From Candidatus Bathyoplasma sp. NZ (GTDB taxonomy: Bacteria > Bacillota_I > Bacilli_A > MAG-NZ), in NCBI GenBank assembly GCA_013332095.1, contig JABENI010000016.1, forward strand, positions 1 through 64,000: DNA of 64,000 nucleotides, read 5' to 3'. Shown piece after piece: positions 1-9,000 of the stretch; the first letter of the stretch is position 1; every line of letters begins with the position of its first letter. Below the pieces are notes generated by a model that ran no database searches, was not told the DNA's origin, and was given only the letters and a program-made list of their open reading frames with translations. Position numbers and translations under genes: made by a program.

Positions 1-682
1 TATTTTCAGGTGATAAAGATCTTTTCGGTACAACATTTCCTCTAGTAATATTAAATATATCTTTTATGTAAAAACTTTGTGATACATCAATTTTTTTAAA
101 TCTTTGAACAAATCCTCTTTTATATAACTTAAGGAGTTCTAGTTTATTTGATAAAAATTCAATTTTTCCATCAATTGTGGATAAAAATGATGCAATTTTA
201 ACTTGTTCCTTTAAGTTAGGTAAATAAAATATAAAATTCTCTAAAATTTCTTTTTTTAAATTAGTAAAAACTGCTCCAGCTCCCTCACGTAGCAATCTTG
301 GTTTACAATTTAACACATTGTAATAGAAATAATTAAAATTAATCTCAGAACATTTCATTATTTTTAAAAACCCATCATTTAAATAACAATCTATGTTATT
401 AAACGTTGGAATCCCTGGAGAGGCACTATTGGTTAGAATAAATGATCCTTTTGGGGCGTATAATCCTTTTTTTGCTCCATCTTTAGTAATATTTTGTTTT
501 ATATTATTAATAAATTTTCCCTTTATATCACTTATTTTAAGCCATTTACAATTTCCTTTATTTACATATTTTTGAATTGGTCTCGGAGAAGAGCCACGTC
601 TTATAGTAGTAACTGATTTTAAATTAATAGGTTTATATTCATTGTCAAATTCCTTAAACTTCAATTTTGGCACGTTATCCAT
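1..682 (-). CDS. hsdS: Type I restriction specificity subunit HsdS (3' end cut by window edge)
   Basis: I translated this strand by hand and it stays open from the ATG at 682 to base 1, about 227 codons, so the C-terminal half lies outside the window. It starts MDNVPKLKFKEF, a typical HsdS opening, followed by a first target-recognition domain with TRRG-, KWLKISD- and LTNSASPGIP-like segments. Residues around 165-195 form the conserved spacer helix (LPNLKEQVKIASFLSTIDGK, then LELLKLYKRGFVQ), and a second recognition domain begins with IKDIFNITRG. HsdS selects the DNA target and bridges two HsdM subunits. It is the last gene of an hsdR-hsdM-hsdS operon, 49 bp after hsdM, with a GGTGAG ribosome site. 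Recognition domains vary, so the target cannot be predicted. Confidence 0.93.
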   Translation of the reverse strand, partial: MDNVPKLKFKEFDNEYKPINLKSVTTIRRGSSPRPIQKYVNKGNCKWLKISDIKGKFINNIKQNITKDGAKKGLYAPKGSFILTNSASPGIPTFNNIDCYLNDGFLKIMKCSEINFNYFYYNVLNCKPRLLREGAGAVFTNLKKEILENFIFYLPNLKEQVKIASFLSTIDGKIEFLSNKLELLKLYKRGFVQRFKKIDVSQSFYIKDIFNITRGNVVPKRSLSPEN

Positions 683-719
683 CTAACTCACCAATCCTTA
701 AGTAACGCACTTTATCCAT
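675..719 (-). other. 14-codon ORF overlapping the hsdS start
   Basis: ATG at 719 opens MDKVRYLRIGELDG and ends at a TAA that overlaps the hsdS ATG region. Its first codons (ATGGATAAAGTGCG) resemble the true hsdS start (ATGGATAACGTGCC). It may be a duplicated start remnant or a translational leader. Nothing shows that it is translated. Confidence 0.2.
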
Positions 720-731
720 ATTAAAAGTCTC

Positions 732-2276
732 CTAAAGTATCGGAGCTTCGATACCAAGCTCGTTACAGAATTTTTTTATTTCTTCATCTATTTCTTTCAT
801 ATCCATATCTATTTTTTTGATTTCTCTAGCTACATAATTTAAATCTATTTCTTCTTCCTCTTCAAACGTGTCAACATATCTAGGAATGTTTAAGTTATAA
901 TCATTTTCTCTAATTTCACTTAACGGAACAAATCTTGAATATTTTTCGATTTCTTGTTTGTTTGCATACGTACTAACAATTTTTTCAATATGGTCATCAG
1001 TCAGTGCATTTTGTGTTTTAATTTTCTTAAATTCTTTACTAGCATCAATGAAGATAATATTATCATCATTTACTCTACATTTTTTAAACACTAATATACA
1101 AGTCGGAATACTAGTCCCATAAAACATATTTGCAGGTAATCCTATTACTGCATCTAAATAATTTTTATCTTCTATTAGATATTTCCTAATAACACCTTCA
1201 GCTGCTCCTCTAAATAATACTCCATGCGGTAATACGATAGCCATTGTTCCATCCTCTGCTAGGTGGTAAATCATATGTTGTACAAAAGCAAAATCTGCTT
1301 TTGATTTTGGTGCAAGTTTTCCATAAGGCGAAAATCTTTCATCATCATATTTTAATTCATCCGCATTCCATTTTGCACTAAAAGGAGGATTCGCAACAAT
1401 TGCTGAAAATACTTTATCTTTATGCTGAGGATCTTCTAGCGTATCTCCTTGTGCGATATCAAAATCTAAAAAGTTAATCCCATGAAGAATCAAGTTCATG
1501 CGCGCTAAGTTGTAAGTTGTGGTATTTAATTCTTGACCATAAAAATATCCTACTTCTGCTTCTTTTTCTATTCTAAGCAATAAAGACCCTGAACCACAAG
1601 TGGGATCATATGCAGTTCTGATTTTCTTTTTCCCTAACGTTACAATTTTTGCCAGAATTTTTGATACTTGTTGAGGAGTATAAAATTCTCCTGCTTTTTT
1701 CCCAGCGCTACTCGCAAATTGTCCTATCAAATATTCATAAGCATCTCCTAATATATCTGAATCTGAATCATCAAAATTAAAATCAATTTCATTTAAATAT
1801 TTGATAACTTCACTAATAAGTTTATTTTTTTGGTCAACATTTTTTCCTAATTTTGAAGATGTTAAATCTAAATCTTCGAACAATCCTGCAAAATCTTGTT
1901 CGCTGTCAGTTCCTAAAGTACTTACTTCTATAGATTTAAGCGCTCTAGTTAAATCTTCAATTATCGATTCTTTATTAATTGCTCTTTTTACAATAGTCTT
2001 AAATAAGTATTTAGGTTCTATGAAGTACCCTAATTCATCAACAAGTTCATCTTTTAAAATATCTATTATTTCGTTATCAATAATTGCATTATTAAAAATT
2101 AATCCATCATCTTCTAATTCCGCATTTGCTCTGTCTTCTACTTTTTCTGATAAAAATTTATAGAAAATAAAACCTAGTATATAATCTTTAAATTCATCTG
2201 CTCCCATATTTCCTCTTAAATTATTCGCTATTGCCCATAGTTTAGATTCAAGCATCTGTTTTTGTGATTGTGTCAT
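732..2276 (-). CDS. hsdM: Type I restriction N6-adenine methyltransferase HsdM
   Basis: 514 residues, the normal HsdM length. It transfers a methyl group from S-adenosylmethionine to adenine within the sequence chosen by HsdS and is needed for both modification and restriction. The N-terminal helical region (about 10-165) includes LWAIANNLRGNMGADEFKDY, typical of the HsdM N domain. The SAM-binding motif DPTCGSGS is at 224-231 and the catalytic NPPF motif at 296-299. The C-terminus (about 455-514) is charged and helical, as expected for HsdS contact. It sits 57 bp after hsdR and 49 bp before hsdS on the same strand, forming one operon. Relics of at least one other hsdM lie near 5.6 and 41 kb. 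Confidence 0.96.
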   Translation of the reverse strand: MTQSQKQMLESKLWAIANNLRGNMGADEFKDYILGFIFYKFLSEKVEDRANAELEDDGLIFNNAIIDNEIIDILKDELVDELGYFIEPKYLFKTIVKRAINKESIIEDLTRALKSIEVSTLGTDSEQDFAGLFEDLDLTSSKLGKNVDQKNKLISEVIKYLNEIDFNFDDSDSDILGDAYEYLIGQFASSAGKKAGEFYTPQQVSKILAKIVTLGKKKIRTAYDPTCGSGSLLLRIEKEAEVGYFYGQELNTTTYNLARMNLILHGINFLDFDIAQGDTLEDPQHKDKVFSAIVANPPFSAKWNADELKYDDERFSPYGKLAPKSKADFAFVQHMIYHLAEDGTMAIVLPHGVLFRGAAEGVIRKYLIEDKNYLDAVIGLPANMFYGTSIPTCILVFKKCRVNDDNIIFIDASKEFKKIKTQNALTDDHIEKIVSTYANKQEIEKYSRFVPLSEIRENDYNLNIPRYVDTFEEEEEIDLNYVAREIKKIDMDMKEIDEEIKKFCNELGIEAPIL

Positions 2277-2333
2277 TTTCTTTCTCCTATTTTATGTTTA
2301 TATATATCATTTAAATATTTAATAATTTTTAAT

Positions 2334-5162
2334 TTACCAAGTATATTTATCTACCAATTCTTTTATCTCAAGGCTAACTTTTTTCTTTTTAGCAATCTTT
2401 GCACTAAGGAAACTTCCTTCAATTTTGGTAGGTTTTTTAATAGAGCTTTTTATTTTTTTACTATTCATTTTACCAACATATTGATATTCATCTACCACTT
2501 CTTTAATTATATTGATGTCAACTTCCTCTTTTTTACATAAATCTTCCAAATCTATTTCTTTTTTTCTATTCATGAACTTATCAAACTCACCTTCAGTCTT
2601 AAACTCATCCAATCCACCTGCATTGCATTCTTCTATAAACTCTTCTACTAATTCTTTCTTATTTCTTAAATTTTGATTAATAGCCATTATTTTAATAATT
2701 GTATTTTTCTTTTTGTCATAATCTTTATCTTCTTTAGACAACTCTTTTAATAAATTTAATATATAATCTACATTAATTTTGTCTCTTCTTAAAAGGTTAA
2801 TTTCAAAATCAATGTCATCAAGTATTGATTCTTTATCATTATTTTTTGTTTTGTTATATTGATCGACATAATTACTTCTAAGAGTAGAATATTGGTGTTC
2901 AGTAATCTCAATGTCTTTATAATCAAATTCACTAAATGCTTCTAGTTTATTCATCATTCTTATTAAAGCTCTCATTCTTCTAATAATTTCTAATTTCTCG
3001 TTTTCTGATTGAATACCATCTAAATGCCCATCTATATCAAACACTTTTTTTAGATTGTCAATAGCTTCGTTTGACTCTTCGACATATTCTTCATAAGACC
3101 TACTAAGGACTATGCTTAAAGCATCTTCATCAGAAAATAACACTATTGCATCTTCTGTATTTTTTATTAAATTTCTATAATTAACAACATATCCGCACAC
3201 TTTTTTTGTATCATATAGCCTATTAGTTCTAGAATAAGCTTGAATTAAACCATGATATTTTAAATTTTTATCAATATAAATTGTATTTAGTTTTTTTGAG
3301 TCAAACCCAGTTAAAAACATATTAACTACAAGAAGTATATCTACTTGCCCAGCTTTCACTTTTTTTGATATATCTATTTGATATCCATTAAAATTTTTGC
3401 TAATATCAAATTTACTATTATACATTTTATGGTAGTCATCAGCATATTCTTGTAATTTAACACGGTTATGGGGGTTTTCTTCTATAAATTCAGGATCATA
3501 ATTACCTTCATCTGAGAAATCTTGATTCGCTTTATATGTAAATACAGTTGCAATTTTTAAATTGTGTTTTCCCTCTTCTTTTTTCTTTTTAAAAAGATCA
3601 TAATATTTAATTAAATTCTCAATACTGTTTACTGCAAATATTGCAGTATATGTTCCATTTTTAGTTTTTTTATTATGAATACTTATTATATGATCTGTTA
3701 TTAATTCAAGACGTCTCAGATCACCAAACACTTCTTTTTTATCAATATTTTTAATTTTTTCGCTATCATAAGCGTAATCTCTACCAGAACTATCTTGCAT
3801 TTTAGCGTGTTTCATTGTACTTATATATTCAACTGAAAACTTTAAGACATTATTATCCGCTATCGCATCTTTTATAATATATCTGTGAAGACAATCTCCA
3901 AACAACATTTCAGTTGTTTTGTTGTTATTGTGATTTGTCTTAAAAATTGGTGTTCCGGTAAATCCAATAAATTGTTTGTTGGTGAAAAAATTGTTGATTT
4001 TTGTATGTGATTCACCAAATTGACTTCTATGACACTCATCAAAAATGAATACTATCCTTTTATTTTTCATTGGTTCTAATAATTCTAAATTGTAAGGTTT
4101 GGAAACTGCATTGTTAAGTTTTTGAAGCGTAGTAACAATAGTTCCTGACTTATTATCCGTTAGTTGTTTTATCAATTTTTTTGTGTTTTCGGTACTATCA
4201 ACACTGTCTTTACTAAATGAATTAAATTCTTTTAATGTTTGGGCGTTTAAATCTTTTCTATCTACACAAAACACTACTTTATCAACGTTTTCCCATTTGG
4301 ATAATATTTGACTTGCTTTGAAAGAAGTTAAAGTTTTACCACTTCCTGTTGTATGCCAGACATAACCATTTTTATTTGGAGTGTCTTCTACTAACTTTAT
4401 AATTTTTTCTACTGCATTATATTGGTATGGTCTTAAAACCATAAGAGTATTCTCTTCTTCACTTAAAACTATATACCTTGTTAGCATTTTTGCTAAATGA
4501 CATTTTTCTAAAAATGATTCAGTAAATTTACTTAAATTATTTTGTTTTTCATTTTCTTCATCTGCCCAAGAAAAAATTTGTTTTTCAGATAATGTTTTAT
4601 TGTTAGAAAAATATTTAGTTGTTACCCCATTTGATAATACAAATATTTGAATATATCCGAATAATCCAGTAAATGCATAACTTCTGTATCTGGCAACTTG
4701 ATGAAAAGCTTCTATCATTTCCTTGCCTCTTTTCTTCAATTCAATTTGAACTAAAGGTAATCCATTAATTAAAATAGTAACATCATATCTTACAGTAAAT
4801 TTCCCTTTGTCACTAATTTGATTAGAAACTTGGAATTCGTTATGACACCAATCTTTGATATTAATAAAATCAACATAAAAAATATCACCATTATCTAAAG
4901 GTAACTCGTATTTATCTCTTAATTTTTTAGATTTTTCAAAAATTGTTCCTCCATCTAAGTGAATAAGAATTTTTTCAAATTCCTTATCTGAAAAAGACTC
5001 TTTTCCATGCTGTTTAAGTTTGGTATGATTAAATTTTTCTAATTGCTTTTTTAAATTACTTTTTAACTCCTCTTCACCTTTAATTAACACCCTTTCATAT
5101 CCCATTTTAGATAAATCTTTAATTAGCTCATTTTCTAATGCTGCTTCGCTTTGATACCCCAT
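2334..5162 (-). CDS. hsdR: Type I restriction endonuclease and translocase subunit HsdR
   Basis: 942 residues. Domains in order: an N-terminal nuclease with D127 and E141-x-K143 (in QIELKKRG), matching the PD-(D/E)xK site of HsdR; a SF2 motor with Walker A TGSGKT (272-277), DECH (375-378) and a second RecA lobe containing LTGFDSK and QAYSRTNR; then a helical C-terminal region for binding HsdM. HsdR pulls DNA using ATP and cuts far from unmethylated sites. It is the first gene of the operon; upstream lies an AT-rich gap with a possible promoter but no regulator gene. No disruption is seen, so with intact hsdM and the visible half of hsdS the system looks functional. Confidence 0.96.
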   Translation of the reverse strand: MGYQSEAALENELIKDLSKMGYERVLIKGEEELKSNLKKQLEKFNHTKLKQHGKESFSDKEFEKILIHLDGGTIFEKSKKLRDKYELPLDNGDIFYVDFINIKDWCHNEFQVSNQISDKGKFTVRYDVTILINGLPLVQIELKKRGKEMIEAFHQVARYRSYAFTGLFGYIQIFVLSNGVTTKYFSNNKTLSEKQIFSWADEENEKQNNLSKFTESFLEKCHLAKMLTRYIVLSEEENTLMVLRPYQYNAVEKIIKLVEDTPNKNGYVWHTTGSGKTLTSFKASQILSKWENVDKVVFCVDRKDLNAQTLKEFNSFSKDSVDSTENTKKLIKQLTDNKSGTIVTTLQKLNNAVSKPYNLELLEPMKNKRIVFIFDECHRSQFGESHTKINNFFTNKQFIGFTGTPIFKTNHNNNKTTEMLFGDCLHRYIIKDAIADNNVLKFSVEYISTMKHAKMQDSSGRDYAYDSEKIKNIDKKEVFGDLRRLELITDHIISIHNKKTKNGTYTAIFAVNSIENLIKYYDLFKKKKEEGKHNLKIATVFTYKANQDFSDEGNYDPEFIEENPHNRVKLQEYADDYHKMYNSKFDISKNFNGYQIDISKKVKAGQVDILLVVNMFLTGFDSKKLNTIYIDKNLKYHGLIQAYSRTNRLYDTKKVCGYVVNYRNLIKNTEDAIVLFSDEDALSIVLSRSYEEYVEESNEAIDNLKKVFDIDGHLDGIQSENEKLEIIRRMRALIRMMNKLEAFSEFDYKDIEITEHQYSTLRSNYVDQYNKTKNNDKESILDDIDFEINLLRRDKINVDYILNLLKELSKEDKDYDKKKNTIIKIMAINQNLRNKKELVEEFIEECNAGGLDEFKTEGEFDKFMNRKKEIDLEDLCKKEEVDINIIKEVVDEYQYVGKMNSKKIKSSIKKPTKIEGSFLSAKIAKKKKVSLEIKELVDKYTW

Positions 5163-5362
5163 TTTATTGACTCCCCTATTTTTAACAGTTTCCTAATTGT
5201 TTTCTACTATATTCTATCATTTTTTATAAATTAAAACAATTTCAGAAAATTTACAATGTATTTTTTTTTATTAATTTATGGAAATATTTAACTTTTATTA
5301 GCAAAATATTCATCAAAATTTAAAAAAGTTGTATAATTTCACATTGTAGAAAATGCAAATCA

Positions 5363-5470
5363 AGTTGATTAAAAAATAAAAGCACTAGACCAAGTGATCT
5401 GAGTGCATAAGATTTTTTTATTCTTTTTTTCAATTTAAAATATATAAAGTAATGAATTTCATTATCAAAA
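5363..5470. repeat. Intergenic repeat copy 1, containing a hairpin and T-run
   Basis: This roughly 100-bp segment is similar to 18583-18700. Shared landmarks are a TTGATTAA-like lead-in, AATAAAAGCACTAGA, a short imperfect inverted repeat ending AGTGC, a T-rich run, and AATTTAAAATATATAA. The hairpin (AGCACT paired with AGTGC) followed by T-runs could act as a terminator. The extended similarity on both sides suggests a small mobile or repeated element. Confidence 0.45.
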
Positions 5471-5574
5471 TATTTCCTGAAACGTAAAAAAAGCGTGCAT
5501 ATATGCTTTAAGAAAATTAACAGTCAATTTTGCAATTTTATTGTTTAGTTATTTTTTAAAATTTACAAAACTTT

Positions 5575-5700
5575 CATCTCACAGAATTAATTTTTGTTTT
5601 CTAATTTCAAATTTTTCTGAAATAAATTTTAAAAATACTAATCCAATATCATGTTCATATATTCAACTAAAAGTGTTGGATCTATTAATTTATGCTAATC
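5575..5700 (-). pseudogene. Relic of an HsdM N-terminal domain
   Basis: The minus strand reads IDPTLLVEYMNMIL, then after a one-base frame change GLVFLKFISEKFEIRKQKL. These match the conserved HsdM opening (LRG...Y...VLGLIFLKYISDKFE). No start, stops around it, and nothing beyond: a decayed fragment of a different HsdM from the intact one at 732-2276. The rest of 5163-6021 is AT-rich, with a weak palindrome at 5975-5989 (AATCTG/CAGATT) and nothing else I can name. Confidence 0.4.
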
Positions 5701-6021
5701 CCCTAATAATGTTTCAAATTATTTTCATTCATAAAATCCCCCCCATGCAAATTTTTTATGCTATAACAGTTTTTCACAAATATTACATGCTCAAATATAT
5801 TAGAGTTTAAATACAATTTAATATCTGAATATTTAGCGTAGCATTAAAAATCCGTAATATTTATCACGTGCATATAAAAATATCATGTCAACTATTGCTT
5901 TTTAAAATTTATTTCCATTCACATTATAATCTCTCATAAATATCATTATATTTATCGGTCTTTATAAAACATCAAATCTGTAACAGATTAAATTTTTAAT
6001 TACGAACTGCTCACTTGATAT

Positions 6022-9000
6022 TTACTCAAAAATCTTTCCTCCGATAATCTTCACTTTCTTTCCATAAAATATTTTTAATTTTTCATATTCATTTTTGGTT
6101 ATAAACATAACAATTGCTATCTCAACACGTTCATTCCCATGATTACTGCAAATATTTTTGTAAGTCATATTTAAATTAACATCGTGGAAACAATTTAAAG
6201 TATATGGATTTATATCTCTATTTTTTCTTATATCATTTTTGATATCAAATATATATTCTTTCGTAAACACTGGTGACTGTAGTATATAATTCTCTGACTT
6301 TCTTTCCACGTGCATCTTATAGTCTTTGGAAATATGTGTATACAATCTATCTTCTATTATTATAAAATCATTTTTGTTAATAGGTATAAATTGAGCATTA
6401 TTTTGTTCTATCAATTTCTCAATATCAAATCTAGTCTGATTATAAATGAAACTAATTTCATATTTATTAAATTTATTATCTCTAACATTATTGTTAATAT
6501 GATTTAATATTAAACAGTAAAGTTGATTTTGAATAATTAATTTAGGATAAAGTATTGACCAAAATTCTGTCCAAGGCATAATGTTCTTATTTAAAAATGT
6601 TTCATATTTTACACTATCAGAAAACAGTTCTTCTATTTGTTCTATCCCTTCTATATTTATAAATTTCTCTAAATTATTAGCAAATAATAAACATTGAATA
6701 TTTCTCTCTGAAGTATTCGTAACTATTTTATTTTCCTCGTTGTTAAAATCAACTAGCCCTAGTTCCGCTTTCAAAATAATGTCTGTACTGTTCATTATAT
6801 TCATAATATCCATGTCCTTTTTTAATTGATTGATATTCGTTTTAAATTGATCATAGAGAACTCTATAAATAATTTTATAGTTTCCATCATAAGCAGAGTA
6901 AAAATCTTTTAATGCCTGTGACAATGGATTCTTATAATTATCTATATCATTAATTTCCTTAAAACTGCTTAATGTATTTAAAATACTATGCTTATCTAAT
7001 CTTTTCATTTTTTCCATCATTAACAATATAATTAAAGTATTTTTGTTATAAATTTTTGGAATTTCTAGATTTAATTTCAATTCTTTCTTAAAATATGGGA
7101 GTCTCTTTTTTTGATATATAATTAATGCCTCCAAAGAAGAACAGAACGATTCGTTGTAATATTTTTTTATCAATCTTATCACATTAAAAGAAAAATTATA
7201 AGTATAAAAATTTGAATTCATTTCTTTTTCCAAATATATAAATAACATTTCACTTGTTTTTTGCTCAGAAATATTATAGGCTTTATCAAAATAATGAATA
7301 TATTCACAGGAACGATACCATCCATCTTTTATATTTATGAAACATTTAACTAGAAATTCAATGAATATTTCATCTTCGGCTACATCTTCTACTATTTTTA
7401 TTAAATAATCTATTTTACTATGTAAATCATCCGTTTTATAACCAAATTTTATGTTTCTTAATATTGTATTAATATTGTGTTTTAATATAGTTACACCTTC
7501 CGAATGATTGTAGTCTATATTTTTATCTCTCAAATCTATCCAAAAATTGTTTAAATCATAATTTTCATCCAGCACTATAAATGGTGTTTTATTCATATCA
7601 GATTTTTCTATATTTCCATCTTCAATCTTAAATATTGATAAATCTTCAAATTTTTTATATTTATAGTTTATATGTGAGATAAATTTATTTAATTCATCGA
7701 TTTTTCCTATTGGTTTATAATTATTTTGAGTATATATTTTAGCACATAAATCTTTTTCAAAATAACTAATTTTAGCATCATCAATTTTAGTATTATTATT
7801 GTTGATTATTCGAGCATATGATTCAAAAATATTAGTTAATTCACCTGCATTCAGTGATTTATAAATAAGCAAAACTAAATTTTCATCAATTCCTTCAATA
7901 TTTTCAAATATGCAATTAATCATTTTCTCTATATTATAATCATTGGGGTATCTTCTAATTTTATTAATAACATACCAAATTGCCTGTTCTTGAAAATCTT
8001 TAATAAATTTTTCAAATATTTGATATTCAAAATGCCTAGTTTCTTTTCCATCTGTTCTATAAAGTATATATCTGCTATATGTAAGAAGCTCATAGTAAAA
8101 TTTCAATTTTTCAACTGGAATTTCTATTAATGATACTGTCTCAATCATGCAACTAAACGAAATATCCTTTCTGCTCGTATATGCTAATAACTCGGATACA
8201 AATTTAGCAAAATTTTTATTGATTCTTTTATTATTTTTTATTCTAATATGTGATAATTTATGAGAATAATCCGCTAATTCTAAATAAGAAAATTCAGAAT
8301 TTTTATGAAATTTTAGATATTTTCGATAAATTTTCCACATATACCTATTTTTAATTTTAAAGTTTATAAAGTCTAGTAATTCTTCTATATTTAGACCATG
8401 TATTCCAAATATTATATTCTCATCAGAAAATAATATTATATCAAGAATAGCATATATATTTTCTTCATTTTTTAGATTATTGATTATATTTCGAATCAAA
8501 AAATTAACCTCAAAGAAGCTAAAATGCATATCGCAAGCTCTTGGCTTTCCTTCATATCTATTTTTATGAGTATTCTTTAACAATTTAATATATTTAATAA
8601 ATATCCTATCATCTTTATATTTATTTAAATTAAAATTATTTACCAATACATAATAAAATCTACTAACCCAGTCTGTTTTTTCTTTCAAATAATTGAAATG
8701 TTCTAAATTAGATTTATCGCATTCATGTGTAAAAGAAATTAACTTCAATAATTCTGAATTTATAATGTATGTTTTATCTAGTATTTCTTTTGCTTTTGAT
8801 ATATTAAAAGTGCTTAACTTCACATGAAAACCAGAAAGTATCAATAGACCATTAAAATCAATGTCTGAATCTTTTATTTTTGGGCATTTTAAATCTAATT
8901 CCCATAAAAAATATAGTACATCGCGAGATATTTCTAAATTTTGAATAAATTCTAGTACTTTTTCAGGATTTTTACTGTTCATAATATATTTCGCAGTCTT

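Noticed and set aside
393-575. Plus-strand ORF of 60 codons
   Set aside because: It lies antisense inside the clear HsdS frame and has the phenylalanine/leucine-rich look of reverse-strand shadows.
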